DNA of 64,000 bases, taken from contig NC_013757.1 of the NCBI RefSeq assembly GCF_000025345.1, positions 1,984,001 to 2,048,000 of the forward strand. Direction: 5' to 3'. This DNA comes from Geodermatophilus obscurus DSM 43160 (GTDB lineage: Bacteria > Actinomycetota > Actinomycetes > Mycobacteriales > Geodermatophilaceae). The notes under the pieces were generated by a model. The model saw only the letters and a program-made list of their open reading frames with translations. It had not been told where the DNA came from and did not search any database. This document shows, piece after piece, positions 52,881 to 62,087 of the stretch (the first letter of the stretch is position 1; every line of letters begins with the position of its first letter). Position numbers and translations under genes: made by a program.

Positions 52881-53209
52881 CTAGCCGGGGCCGGGACGGG
52901 CCGCGGCGGGACCCTGCAGGCTCACCGGGTCACAGCTCCCAGTGGCAGTACGGGGGCGGTGGTCGTCGGCGGTCGCCGCACGCGCCAGGTCTTCAACCGG
53001 TGGGGTTCCCATGAGCACGGTCGGCTCCCGGCCCCGTGTCGTGAACCCCGGCCAGGCGGGGCCGAGCTCCACGGTCACCGGCTCCCGGCGGAACAGGCCG
53101 GTGCAGCGGGTCCCCGTGACGGCCGGCGGAATTGACCACCGGGCCGGGCCGCCGCGGCCGCGGCGTCGCCATCCCCGGGGGCGGCGAAGTAGGTGTGATC
53201 GATCGCCAC
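52881..53209 (-). pseudogene. Possible gene remnant downstream of uvrB
   Basis: On the minus strand a GTG at 53209 opens VAIDHTYFAAPGDGDAAAAA with protein-like codon use. After a frame change it continues RCTGLFRREPVTVELGPAWP and VEDLARAATADDH. I do not recognise a family. The frame change and short length suggest a decayed gene; a spurious frame in GC-rich DNA is possible. Confidence 0.3.
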
Positions 53210-53254
53210 GCCTCCACTCTGCCGTGGCCAAGCGGCGTGGCCCGCGTCACGTCC

Positions 53255-53274
53255 GGATGAGGTTGTTCTCATCC
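53255..53274. promoter_or_regulatory. Inverted repeat upstream of the first TerC riboswitch
   Basis: GGATGAG and CTCATCC flank a six-base spacer about 100 bp upstream of the riboswitch, in a locally AT-rich promoter-like stretch with a possible -10 TAGCGT downstream. A metalloregulator site is possible but unproven. Confidence 0.4.
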
Positions 53275-53359
53275 TGGGAACAGTGCGCATCCCGGTAGCG
53301 TCACTGGGGAAGTGATCCGCTCGACGGCGGCCCCGCAGAGGGGTCGGCGTCGGCGGTCA

Positions 53360-53463
53360 CGTGGAGGGGAGTATCCCCCGCGGCGGTGTCGTCAGTACGG
53401 GGTCCCGATGGACCCCCGGCGCCGTCGGCCACCTCGAGTGCGAGGGGGCGGGAGAGACCTCAG
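53360..53463 (+). promoter_or_regulatory. yybP-ykoY (Mn2+) riboswitch, copy 1
   Basis: It has the conserved GGAGGGGAGTATCCCC at the 5' side and GGGCGGGAGAGACCTC at the 3' side, closed by GAGG/CCTC. These are the two L1/L3 motifs of the yybP-ykoY manganese-sensing class. It lies about 50 bp ahead of a TerC-family gene, its commonest actinobacterial target. Confidence 0.85.
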
Positions 53464-53514
53464 GTCCGACACCGCGGCGCCGTGCGCGCCGCCGAGTCAC
53501 CGGAGGTACCTGCC

Positions 53515-54678
53515 TTGGACGTGCCCTTCTGGGTGTGGGCTCTGACGATCGCCGCGATCGTCGGGATGCTCCTGTTCGACTTCGTCGGTCACGTGCGCAC
53601 GCCGCACGCGCCGACACTGCGTGAATCGGCCATCTGGTCGGCGGTCTACGTCGGCATCGCCGTGGTCTTCGGCCTGCTGGTCCTGTGGTTCTCCGGCGGT
53701 CAGTACGCCGGTGAGTACTTCGCCGGATACATCACCGAGAAGAGCCTCTCGGTGGACAACCTGTTCGTCTTCGTGTTGATCATGGCCAGCTTCGCGGTGC
53801 CGCGTGAGCTGCAGCAGAAGGTGCTGCTGTTCGGCATCGCCTTCGCCCTGGTGCTGCGGACGATCTTCATCTTCGTCGGCGCCGCGGCCATCGAGCAGTT
53901 CAGCTGGATCTTCTACGTCTTCGGTGGCTTCCTCATCTGGACCGCCTGGGCGCAGGCCAGGAGTGGCGGCCACTCCCACGACGAGGAGTTCAAGGAGAAC
54001 GTCGCGCTGCGGCTGGCCCGCAAGGTCTTCCCGACCACGGACGAGTACCACTCGGACCGGATGGTCACCACGATCAGGGGCAAGCGCTACATCACCCCGC
54101 TGGCCATCGCCCTGGTCGCCATCGCCAGTGCCGACATCCTCTTCGCGGTCGACTCGATCCCGGCGATCTTCGGGCTGACCCAGGAGACCTACCTGGTCTT
54201 CACCGCCAACGCCTTCGCGCTGCTGGGCCTACGGCAGCTCTTCTTCCTCATCGACGGACTGCTCGACCGGCTGGTCTACCTGTCCTACGGCCTGGCCGTC
54301 ATCCTCGGCTTCATCGGGGTGAAGCTGCTCATCCACGCCCTGCACGAGAACGAGCTGCCGTTCATCAACGGCGGTGAGCACGTGACCGTGGTCCCCGAGG
54401 TGCCCACGTGGCTGTCCCTGACGGTCATCCTGGCCACCCTGGTGGTGACGACGGTGGCGAGCCTGGCCAAGAACCGTCGGGACCGGGCTCGCGGCTTCGA
54501 GTCGCCGACCGGCGCGGGCGACGAGGCAGCCGGCCGCGAGGGGCTCGTCGCGCAGGGCCCCGGCGACCATGACCCGCACGCCACCGGCCCGGAGCAGGCG
54601 CCGCCCTCGCCGCACGACGCTGCGGTGACCGACGCAGCCGAGCACGCGGCCAGCGGCTCCACGCGCCACCGCGGCTGA
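53515..54678 (+). CDS. TerC-family membrane protein 1 (likely Mn2+ exporter)
   Basis: This 387-aa integral membrane protein has about eight to nine helices. It carries the TerC/Alx motifs EKSLSVDNLFVFVLIM, ADILFAVDSIPAIFGLTQE and FTANAFALLGLRQLFFL, whose acidic residues in the membrane bind metal. A long hydrophilic His/Pro-rich tail follows. The TTG start is chosen because GGAGG lies eight bases upstream. It likely exports Mn2+, possibly loading secreted metalloproteins. Confidence 0.93.
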   Translation: MDVPFWVWALTIAAIVGMLLFDFVGHVRTPHAPTLRESAIWSAVYVGIAVVFGLLVLWFSGGQYAGEYFAGYITEKSLSVDNLFVFVLIMASFAVPRELQQKVLLFGIAFALVLRTIFIFVGAAAIEQFSWIFYVFGGFLIWTAWAQARSGGHSHDEEFKENVALRLARKVFPTTDEYHSDRMVTTIRGKRYITPLAIALVAIASADILFAVDSIPAIFGLTQETYLVFTANAFALLGLRQLFFLIDGLLDRLVYLSYGLAVILGFIGVKLLIHALHENELPFINGGEHVTVVPEVPTWLSLTVILATLVVTTVASLAKNRRDRARGFESPTGAGDEAAGREGLVAQGPGDHDPHATGPEQAPPSPHDAAVTDAAEHAASGSTRHRG

Positions 54679-54695
54679 CCGGCTCCGCACTCCCA

Positions 54696-54730
54696 CACCG
54701 GGCCCGTCCTCCCCGAGGGCGGGCCCGGTG
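54696..54730 (+). terminator. Terminator between the two TerC genes
   Basis: A 16-bp stem (left arm CACCGGGCCCGTCCTC, one wobble) with a CCC loop, 17 bp after the first TerC stop. It makes the two TerC genes separate units. Confidence 0.8.
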
Positions 54731-54881
54731 CCGCGCGCGGCCGGGCCGGCGGCGGCGGAGCCGGAAACACTAAGAACACTTGAGACGTCGCGTCGAAGGA
54801 CGACCGGCGGGCAGGTACGGTGAGCGCCGCGGCACCAGCAGGCCGCAGCCACTGACGGCTGCGCCGGTCCGGGGCCGTTCG

Positions 54882-54987
54882 GTGGAGGGGAGTATCCCCC
54901 CGCGGCAGTGTCGTCATCACGAGGTCCCATGGCCTCCGGTGCTGCCGATCGTCGGCCCTCCGGGTCGGCGGTGGGAGAGACCTCCGG
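54882..54987 (+). promoter_or_regulatory. yybP-ykoY (Mn2+) riboswitch, copy 2
   Basis: GGTGGAGGGGAGTATCCCCC and GTGGGAGAGACCTCC reproduce the two conserved motifs, closed by GGAGG/CCTCC. The intervening GTGTCGTCA is nearly identical to copy 1. It lies 37 bp before the second TerC gene. Confidence 0.87.
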
Positions 54988-55023
54988 TGTTGACACCTGC
55001 CTGTCCCCGGAGGAAATGGCCGC

Positions 55024-56133
55024 ATGGAACTCCCCGTCTGGTTCGAGGTGGCGACGTTCGTGGGACTCACCGTCCTGCTGCTCGCCGACCTCGCCATCGT
55101 CGCTCGCCGCCCGCACGAGCCCTCCGTGAAGGAGGCCAGCATCTGGGTGAGCTTCTACGTGACGCTCGCCCTGCTGTTCGGGCTTCTGCTGCTGAGCTTC
55201 ACCAACGGCACCTATGCGACGGAGTTCTACGCCGGCTGGCTGACCGAGTACTCGCTGTCGGTCGACAACCTGTTCGTCTTCGTGATCATCATGGCCCGCT
55301 TCCGGGTGCCCCGGCACCTGCAGCAGGAGGCCCTGATGGTCGGCATCATCATCGCCCTGGTCCTGCGCGGGATCTTCATCCTGCTCGGTGCCGCGGTGAT
55401 CGAGCGGTTCATCTGGGTCTTCTACATCTTCGGCGCCTTCCTCGTGTACACCGCGATCAACCTGGTCCGGCACCGCGGCGACGACGAGGACTACGAGGAG
55501 AACGCCTTCATCCGGCGGATGCGCAGGGTCCTGCCGATGACCGACGACTTCCAGGGCGCGAAGGTCCGGGTCACGCAGAACGGCAAGAAGCTCTGGACGC
55601 CGATGGTCATCGTCTTCCTCGCCCTGGGGACGACGGACCTGCTCTTCGCGCTGGACAGCATCCCGGCGATCTTCGGCCTCACCCGCGAGCCGTTCATCGT
55701 CTTCACCGCCAACGTCTTCGCCCTCATGGGGCTCCGGCAGCTGTACTTCCTGCTCGGCGGCCTGCTCAAGCGGCTGGTCTACCTCTCGCTGGGCCTCGCC
55801 GTCATCCTCGCCTTCATCGGCGTGAAGCTGATCCTCGAGGCGCTGCACGAGAACAACCTGCCGTTCATCAACGGCGGCGAGCACGTGGACGCCGTCCCGA
55901 CGATCCCGATCTGGCTGTCGCTGTCGATCATCCTCGGCGTCCTGCTCGTCGCCACGGTCGCCAGCCTGCTGAAGACCCGGGGCCAGCTGCCGGAGGAGGA
56001 GTCGTCCCTGGGCGCTCCCGACGTCGCGCCGGAGACCGCCGAGTCCGTCGCCACGGGTGGCCCGGCGGCTGCAGCCAAGGCCGAGGCGCGCCTCGCGACG
56101 GAGGCCGACGAGGAGGAGACCCGCCGCTCCTGA
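55024..56133 (+). CDS. TerC-family membrane protein 2
   Basis: This 369-aa paralogue of the preceding TerC has the same signature positions: EYSLSVDNLFVFVIIM, TTDLLFALDSIPAIFGLTRE, NVFALMGLRQLYFLLGG and ALHENNLPFINGGEHV. The N-terminus differs (MELPVWFEVATFVGLTVLLL) and the hydrophilic tail is shorter and Glu/Ala-rich. GGAGG precedes the ATG by ten bases. Same presumed role in Mn2+ export under its own riboswitch, possibly with different affinity. Confidence 0.93.
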   Translation: MELPVWFEVATFVGLTVLLLADLAIVARRPHEPSVKEASIWVSFYVTLALLFGLLLLSFTNGTYATEFYAGWLTEYSLSVDNLFVFVIIMARFRVPRHLQQEALMVGIIIALVLRGIFILLGAAVIERFIWVFYIFGAFLVYTAINLVRHRGDDEDYEENAFIRRMRRVLPMTDDFQGAKVRVTQNGKKLWTPMVIVFLALGTTDLLFALDSIPAIFGLTREPFIVFTANVFALMGLRQLYFLLGGLLKRLVYLSLGLAVILAFIGVKLILEALHENNLPFINGGEHVDAVPTIPIWLSLSIILGVLLVATVASLLKTRGQLPEEESSLGAPDVAPETAESVATGGPAAAAKAEARLATEADEEETRRS

Positions 56134-56160
56134 GCGGCGCGTCGGCCGACCGCGACGACC

Positions 56161-58170
56161 GTGCGTCCTGACGACCTGGCACTGCTGCGCACCCCCGGCG
56201 TCCCCACGGTCTCCCCGGACGCGCGCATGGCCGTCGTCGCGGTCGGCCGCCCCGACCTCGGGGACGACGCCGAACGCAGCCGGCTGTGGGCCGTGCCCAC
56301 CGACGGCTCGGCGCCGCCCCGCCTGCTGACCTCCGGGTGGTGCGACACCGACCCGGTGTTCTCCCCAGACGGCCGGTGGCTGGCCTACCGGGGCGCCGAG
56401 CGCGGCGGCCCGCCGCAGCTGCACCTGCTGCCCACGGCCGGCGGCGCGCCGCGGCAGCTCCCCGGCCACCCGCTGGGCGCGGGCCGGCCGGTCTGGTCAC
56501 CGGACGCCCGCCGGCTCGCCTACACCGCCCGCGTCCCCGAGGTGCACCGCTCCAGCGCCGACCGCGCCGGGCAGCCGCCCTGGCTGGTCACCACGCTGCG
56601 CTGGCAGGTCGACGGCGTCGGGGTCGTCACCGACCGGCACAGCCACGTCTTCGTCCTCGACCTGCCGCCCGACACCGACGACGACCGGGCTCCGCTGCCG
56701 CGGCCCCGGCAGGTCACCGACGGCGCCGCCGACGACGCCGACGTCACCTGGAGCCCGGACGGCGCCGAGCTGGCCTTCGTCTCCGCCCGGCACGCGCGCG
56801 CCGACCGCGACCTGGTGCACGACGTCTACGCCGTCCCGGCCACGGGCGGGGCGCTGCGCCGGGTCACCGACGGCCGCGCCGACTGCTCGCTGCCCGCCTA
56901 CGACCCCTCCGGCGGCTGGATCTGGCTGACCGCCCGCCTGGACCTGGGCCCCGACGGGCTGGACGTCGCGGGTCGCGGCGCCACGCTGTGCCGCGTGCCG
57001 GTCGCCGGCGGCGCGCCCGAGCCGGTGCTCGACCCCGCGTCCACCGACCGCGGCGACGGGACGCCGGCGACCGTGCTGGCCGGGGGGGCCGCCCACCTCG
57101 GCGTGCAGCGGCGCGGCGCCGTCGAGCTGCTGCGCGTGCCGCTGGCCGGCGGGCCGCCGGAAGCGCTGGTCGACGGGCCGTTCACCGTGCACGGGCTGGC
57201 CGCGGCGGGCGGGGTCGTCGTCGCCACCGTCGGGCACGACCGCTCGGCCGGCGAGCTGATCGCCGTCACGCCGGGCCGGCGGCGGCTGCTCACCGCCTTC
57301 GGTCGTGGCCTGGCCGGCACGGGGGCGCTGCGCCGGTCCGAGGAGCGCACCGCTCCCGCGCCCGACGGCGTCGAGGTGCACGGGCGGGTCACCCTCCCGG
57401 ACGGCCCCGGACCCCACCCGGTGCTGCTGTCGCTGCACGACGGGCCGCACCGCCAGGACGGCTGGTCGCTGTCGGTGGACACCCAGACGCTGGTGTCCGC
57501 CGGCTACGCCGTCGTCCGCTGCGACCCGCGGGGGTCCGCGGGCTACGGGCAGGCGCACGCCCGAGCGGTCCGCGGCGCGGGCGGCACCGTGGACGCCGAC
57601 GACGTCCTCGCCCTCCTCGACGCCGTCCTGGCCGACCCGGCACTCGACCCGGAACGGGTCGGGGTGATGGGCGCCGGCTACGGCGGCTGGCTGGCGACCG
57701 TGCTGACCGGGCGGACGACGCTGTTCGCCGCCGCCGTCGTCGAGGGGGCGCTCACCGACCCCGCCGGTCTGGTCGGCTCCTCGGACGTCGGCTGGTGGTT
57801 CGTCGACCAGTACCTCGGTGCGGACCCGCCGGCCCGGGCCGCGGACCTCACCACGCCGACCCTGGTGGTGCACGGCGAGGACGACCGGCGGTTCCCGGCC
57901 GAACAGGGCGTGCGGCTGTACGCCGAGCTCAAGCGCCGCGGCGTGCCGGCGGAGCTGCTGCTGTTCCCCGGGGAGGGCTCCGACCTGGGCCGCACCGGCC
58001 GGCCCCGGCACCGGCAGGCCCGGCTGGAGCACCTGCTGCGCTGGTGGGCGCGCTGGCTGCCGGTCACCCCGGACGAGGACCTGCCGGGTGAGGTCGTGGA
58101 CGCCGCAGCGGCGCCGGGCGGTGACGACGGCCGGGAGCCGCTCACCGTGCGGGCGACCCGGCTGGACTGA
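56161..58170 (+). CDS. S9 prolyl-oligopeptidase homologue lacking catalytic Ser and His
   Basis: This 669-aa protein has an N-terminal beta-propeller with WD40-like repeats (VFSPDGRWLAYRG, VTWSPDGAELAFVS) and a C-terminal alpha/beta-hydrolase domain of the acyl-aminoacyl-peptidase type (RCDPRGSAGYGQAHA). The nucleophile elbow GxSYGG reads GAGYGG (Gly506 in place of Ser). The usual FPGEGH near the C-terminus reads FPGEGS (Ser607 in place of His). The acid region VHGEDDRRFP is kept. The reading frame is otherwise intact and well biased, so this looks like a conserved pseudo-enzyme, not decay. It would be expected to bind but not cleave peptides. Confidence 0.88.
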   Translation: MRPDDLALLRTPGVPTVSPDARMAVVAVGRPDLGDDAERSRLWAVPTDGSAPPRLLTSGWCDTDPVFSPDGRWLAYRGAERGGPPQLHLLPTAGGAPRQLPGHPLGAGRPVWSPDARRLAYTARVPEVHRSSADRAGQPPWLVTTLRWQVDGVGVVTDRHSHVFVLDLPPDTDDDRAPLPRPRQVTDGAADDADVTWSPDGAELAFVSARHARADRDLVHDVYAVPATGGALRRVTDGRADCSLPAYDPSGGWIWLTARLDLGPDGLDVAGRGATLCRVPVAGGAPEPVLDPASTDRGDGTPATVLAGGAAHLGVQRRGAVELLRVPLAGGPPEALVDGPFTVHGLAAAGGVVVATVGHDRSAGELIAVTPGRRRLLTAFGRGLAGTGALRRSEERTAPAPDGVEVHGRVTLPDGPGPHPVLLSLHDGPHRQDGWSLSVDTQTLVSAGYAVVRCDPRGSAGYGQAHARAVRGAGGTVDADDVLALLDAVLADPALDPERVGVMGAGYGGWLATVLTGRTTLFAAAVVEGALTDPAGLVGSSDVGWWFVDQYLGADPPARAADLTTPTLVVHGEDDRRFPAEQGVRLYAELKRRGVPAELLLFPGEGSDLGRTGRPRHRQARLEHLLRWWARWLPVTPDEDLPGEVVDAAAAPGGDDGREPLTVRATRLD

Positions 58171-58222
58171 GCAGACGGTCGCCCGCGTTGCCGCCCCTGG
58201 CCGCGCGTCCCTAGGGTGCGCC

Positions 58223-59236
58223 ATGGACGTCGTCGAGGTCACGCCCACGTTCGAGCAGTACGCCTTCACCTTCGGCGGGGTCGCCCCGTTGCTGCGGATC
58301 AGGCCGGGGACGGCGCTGCGGGTGTGGTCCGACGACGCGTTCTGCGGCGCGCTGCGGAAGACCTCCGACCTCTCCAGCGAGAAGGTCGACCTCCGCTTCG
58401 TCAACCCGCAGACCGGCCCGTTCTGGGTGGAGGGTGCCGAGCCCGGCGACACGCTGGCCCTGCACTTCGTCGCGATGGAGCCGGCGCGGGACTGGGGCGC
58501 GTCGGCCGCCATCCCGTTCTTCGGCGGGCTGACCAGCACCGACCGCGTCGCCACCCTGCAGGACCCGCTGCCGGACACGACCTGGATCTACGAGCTCGAC
58601 CGGGCGGCCAACACGGTGACCTTCGCCGCCCAGCACACCGACCTGGAGATCGCCCTGCCCGTCGAGCCGATGCTGGGCACGGTCGGTGTCGCGCCGCCCG
58701 GCGGCGAGGTGCGCAGCTCGCTGGTCCCCGAGCGGTTCGGCGGCAACATGGACACCCCGCAGATGCGGCCCGGGACCACCTGCTTCCTGGGGGTCAACGT
58801 CGAGGGCGCGCTCTTCTCCATCGGCGACGGGCACTACCGCCAGGGCGAGGGGGAGGCCTGCGGCACCGCCGTCGAGGGGGCGATGACCACCACGGTCGTC
58901 GTCGAGCTGGTCAAGGGCGGCGCACCGACAGCGTTCCCGACATGGCCGCGCCTCGAGGACGACACGCACTGGATGACCGTCGGCTCCAGCCGCCCGCTCG
59001 AGGACGCCTGGCGGATCGGGCAGGTCGAGCTGGTGCGCTGGTTCGGCGAGCTCTACGGCCTGCACCCGATGGACGCCTACCAGCTGCTCTCCCAGATCAG
59101 CGAGGTGCCGATCGCCAACGTCGTCGACGCGAACTACAGCACCGTGGTGAAGGCCCGGAAGTCGCTGCTGCCCCGGGTCGCCGCCTACGGCGGGCTCCAC
59201 GACGACCTCCGCCGCCGCGCGGCGACCCTGCGCTGA
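58223..59236 (+). CDS. Acetamidase/formamidase-family protein
   Basis: This 337-aa member of the FmdA_AmdA family has the PFWVEGAEPGDTLALHF strand, GTVGVAPPGG, FGGNMDTPQMRPGTTCFLGV and GDGHYRQGEGEACGTAVEGA, the family's metal/active-site segments. It would hydrolyse formamide, acetamide or a similar short amide to acid and ammonia. ATG with AGGG upstream. The following SDR gene starts 18 bp later, so they are probably co-transcribed. Substrate not deducible. Confidence 0.88.
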   Translation: MDVVEVTPTFEQYAFTFGGVAPLLRIRPGTALRVWSDDAFCGALRKTSDLSSEKVDLRFVNPQTGPFWVEGAEPGDTLALHFVAMEPARDWGASAAIPFFGGLTSTDRVATLQDPLPDTTWIYELDRAANTVTFAAQHTDLEIALPVEPMLGTVGVAPPGGEVRSSLVPERFGGNMDTPQMRPGTTCFLGVNVEGALFSIGDGHYRQGEGEACGTAVEGAMTTTVVVELVKGGAPTAFPTWPRLEDDTHWMTVGSSRPLEDAWRIGQVELVRWFGELYGLHPMDAYQLLSQISEVPIANVVDANYSTVVKARKSLLPRVAAYGGLHDDLRRRAATLR

Positions 59237-59254
59237 GACCCCTGGAGGAACCCT

Positions 59255-60016
59255 GTGGACCTGCAGCTCACCGGCTCCCGCGTGCTCGTCACCGGTGGCA
59301 CCCGCGGCATCGGCCGGGCCATCGTCGAGGCCTTCGTCGACGAGGGCGCCGTCGTGGAGTTCTGCGCCCGCGACGCCGTCGAGATCGAGGCGACGGAGAA
59401 GGCCATCGCCGAGCGGGGCGGCCGCGCGGCCGGCGAGCGGCTCGACGTGCGGGACGGGCCCGCCCTGACCGGCTGGGTCGCCGCCGCCGCCGGCCGGCTC
59501 GGCGGTCTGGACGCCGTGGTGGCCAACGTCAGCGCCCTGGCCGCGGGCCCGGGGGAGGAGAACTGGTACACCTCCTTCGAGGTCGACCTGATGGGCACGG
59601 TGCGCCTGGCCACGGCCGCGCTGCCGCACCTGGAGGCCAGCGGGCGCGGCTCGATCGTCGCGGTCTCCAGCGTCTCCGGGCGGGAGGCCGACTTCGCCGC
59701 CGGCCCCTACGGGACGATGAAGACCGCCATCGTCGGGTACGTCTCGGGGCTGGCGTTCCAGCTGGCCGGCCGGGGCGTGCGCGCCAACGTCGTCTCCCCG
59801 GGCAACACCTACTTCGCGGGCGGCTTCTGGCAGGGCATCGAGAACGGCGACCCCGGGCTGTTCGCCGACTCCCTGGCGCTGAACCCGACCGGCCGGATGG
59901 GGACGGCGGAGGAGATGGCCAGGGCCGTCGTCTTCCTCTCCAGCCCGGTCTCCAGCTTCACGACCGGTACCAACCTCGTGGTCGACGGCGCCCTCACCCG
60001 CGGCATCCAACTCTGA
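59255..60016 (+). CDS. SDR-family NAD(P)-dependent oxidoreductase
   Basis: This 253-aa classical short-chain dehydrogenase has cofactor motif VTGGTRGIGRAIVEAF, NVSALAAG near the NNAG position, Ser in SSVSG and catalytic Tyr/Lys in YGTMK. Length and the C-terminal TGTNLVVDGALTRGI fit FabG-like SDRs. GTG with GGAGG six bases upstream. Substrate unknown. Confidence 0.92.
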   Translation: MDLQLTGSRVLVTGGTRGIGRAIVEAFVDEGAVVEFCARDAVEIEATEKAIAERGGRAAGERLDVRDGPALTGWVAAAAGRLGGLDAVVANVSALAAGPGEENWYTSFEVDLMGTVRLATAALPHLEASGRGSIVAVSSVSGREADFAAGPYGTMKTAIVGYVSGLAFQLAGRGVRANVVSPGNTYFAGGFWQGIENGDPGLFADSLALNPTGRMGTAEEMARAVVFLSSPVSSFTTGTNLVVDGALTRGIQL

Positions 60017-60041
60017 TCGGGCGACTCTAGGAGGCTGAGCC

Positions 60042-60320
60042 ATGGCGCTCATCTACCCCGTCCAGGCCGACTCCCCGGAACCCGAGGACGGCACCGACCC
60101 GGACTTCGCCGAGCTGGCCGCGGACCTCTCCGACACCTGGCTGGTCGAGGTCGCGCTCAGCGACGACGGGGACGACGCGTGCTTCGGTCCGCTGACGGCC
60201 CGCGCCGCCTGGGACCTCGCGATCGGCATCGACGAGCGCCGTCCCGGGTGGACGGTCTCCGTCGTCCCGCTGCACGTGGCCGGCACCCCCGACGAGCTGG
60301 TCTCGCTCTTCGAGGACTGA
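60042..60320 (+). CDS. Hypothetical acidic protein, 92 aa
   Basis: GGAGG precedes the ATG. The product is strongly acidic (PEPEDGTDPDFAELAADLSD at the N-terminus) and ends with a compact VSVVPLHVAGTPDELVSLFE segment. No membrane or signal sequence. It follows the SDR gene by 25 bp. I do not recognise a family. Confidence 0.7.
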   Translation: MALIYPVQADSPEPEDGTDPDFAELAADLSDTWLVEVALSDDGDDACFGPLTARAAWDLAIGIDERRPGWTVSVVPLHVAGTPDELVSLFED

Positions 60321-60344
60321 CCGGGTCCAGGGCCGCCGGCGCGC

Positions 60345-61586
60345 CTACGCGGTCGCCAGCACCCGCACCGTCCCGTCGCCGTGGGTAACCAGGACGCGGC
60401 TCCCGTCGGGGAGCACCGCGACGCTGGTCGGCGTGGGCCCGGTGGGGACCCGGGCGGTCACCGACCCGGTCGCGGTGTCGACCACCGACACCGTGCCGTC
60501 GCCGGCGTCGGCCGTGTAGAGGTGCCGCCCGTCCGGTGCGTAGGCGACGTGCTGCGGGCTGGCGCCCACTCCCGGCACCGTGGTGACGACCGTCTGCGTG
60601 GCGGTGTCGATCAGGGAGACGTCCTCGCCGGCCTGGCCGACCACCGCGACCCGGGTGCCGTCGGGGGACGCCGCGAGGGCGTGGGGGCCGCTGCCGACCG
60701 GGATCGTGGCCGCCACATCGCCGGTCGCCACGTCGAGGACTGAGACGACGGAGGCGACGGGGTCGGCGACGTAGGCCAGGCGGCCGTCGGCGCCGAGCAC
60801 CACGGCGCGCGGGTTGGGCGTCGTGTCCAGGTGCCCCACCTGGACACCGGTCCGCGCGTCGAGGACGTCGAGGTGGCCGCCGAGGGACACCGGCACGTAG
60901 ACCCGCTCCCCGTCGGCGCTGACGGCAGCGGTGTGCGGACCCCGGCCGGTCCGGATCGCGTCGACGACGGTGCCGGAGGCGACGTCGAGGACCACGACGG
61001 CGTTCACGCCGGCGCCGGCGTCGTGGACCGACACGAAGGCGCGCTGCCCGTCCGGCGTGACGGCGATCTGCTGCGGCGGCCCCTCGGCGATCGGGACGGT
61101 GCCGACCACCGCGCCGGAGGCGGTGTCGACGACGACCACCGCGCGGCCGGCGGGGTCGGCGACGTAGGCGGTGCGCCCGTCGGGGCTGACCGCGACGTGG
61201 CTCGGTTCCCCTCCGACGGGGACGGACGCGCCCGGGACGGGCATGGCGGGGCTCGGTGCTGGCGGAGCGGCCGGGACGGCCTCAGCGGGAACCGTCTCCG
61301 GCGGCGCGGCGGCGGCCGAGGGAGTCGCTTCCCGGCCGGTGCCGTCCCCGTCCGGCCACAGGACGACGGCCAGGACGGCGAGCGCCAGACCGACGAGGAG
61401 GGCGAGGGCCGGCCGGCGGTGCCGCCTCCTTCGGTGCCGCGCCCGGTGCGGGTGCACCCGTCTCCGCTCGTGCCCTGCGGAGTCGAGCTGCCGGACACCG
61501 GGGAGGTCCGTGCCCCAGTGGCCGGGGCCGGGACCGCTCTCGTGCGGGGGCCGGGTCGCAGCTCGGCCTGCCGGGGGCTGTGCCAT
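60345..61586 (-). CDS. Membrane-anchored YVTN/YncE-type beta-propeller protein
   Basis: This 413-aa protein has a basic cytoplasmic N-terminus, one membrane helix (LALLVGLALAVLAVVLW, residues about 60-78), an Ala/Pro linker and then seven YVTN-type blades (ISPDG/VSPDGRTAYVAD, VVVVDTASGAVVGTVP and so on). It forms an extracytoplasmic beta-propeller, likely for binding proteins or ligands. The ATG lacks a close SD, so a start further in (GTG before RQLDSAGH) is possible. Confidence 0.85.
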   Translation of the reverse strand: MAQPPAGRAATRPPHESGPGPGHWGTDLPGVRQLDSAGHERRRVHPHRARHRRRRHRRPALALLVGLALAVLAVVLWPDGDGTGREATPSAAAAPPETVPAEAVPAAPPAPSPAMPVPGASVPVGGEPSHVAVSPDGRTAYVADPAGRAVVVVDTASGAVVGTVPIAEGPPQQIAVTPDGQRAFVSVHDAGAGVNAVVVLDVASGTVVDAIRTGRGPHTAAVSADGERVYVPVSLGGHLDVLDARTGVQVGHLDTTPNPRAVVLGADGRLAYVADPVASVVSVLDVATGDVAATIPVGSGPHALAASPDGTRVAVVGQAGEDVSLIDTATQTVVTTVPGVGASPQHVAYAPDGRHLYTADAGDGTVSVVDTATGSVTARVPTGPTPTSVAVLPDGSRVLVTHGDGTVRVLATA

Positions 61587-62087
61587 GCGCCCGGATGATG
61601 CTCCGCCGGCGCCCGCTGGGGGCCTGATCCGCTCGCGGCGTCCGGGTCCCGGGGCGCGGCCCTCACCGACGGCGGACCGCCACCTCAGGTACGGGTGGCC
61701 GTCCGGGCCGGTGCACGGGTCGTGGACGCCGGGACGTCACCCGCTGGCGACGTCCCTGGGCGTCGAGCCGTGCCGTCGCTGCCCTGATCCCTCCAGGAGA
61801 GGGCGAGGGACCTCGAGCGAGGCAGCGAGACCGATGGCCGGGATGACGACGCCGACCGTCGGAGGGTCGTCCGCGGTGACTGCGCGTGCCGGCACGTGGG
61901 CGGAGGCCACCGTCGACGAGGCCACGGACACGCGGTAGCCCGGACCCGTCCCCACCCGATCACCACTCCCTCGTCCGGCCACGCGGCACCACCGGCCCGG
62001 CGACGTGGTCGGGGCCGGACTCCGGTCCGGGGCCGACCACGTCGCCGGGCGGGATTCCGGTGAGCGCGCCCGGGTACCCGATGCTCC
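61587..62087. other. 501-bp intergenic region with one large hairpin
   Basis: Between divergent genes I see no convincing frame. The notable feature is a perfect 17-bp inverted repeat (CCCGGCGACGTGGTCGG, 61996-62012, and its complement at 62033-62049) with a partly self-complementary 20-base loop. It lies about 40 bp before the next gene and could be a leader hairpin or the terminator of a small undetected transcript. Confidence 0.55.
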
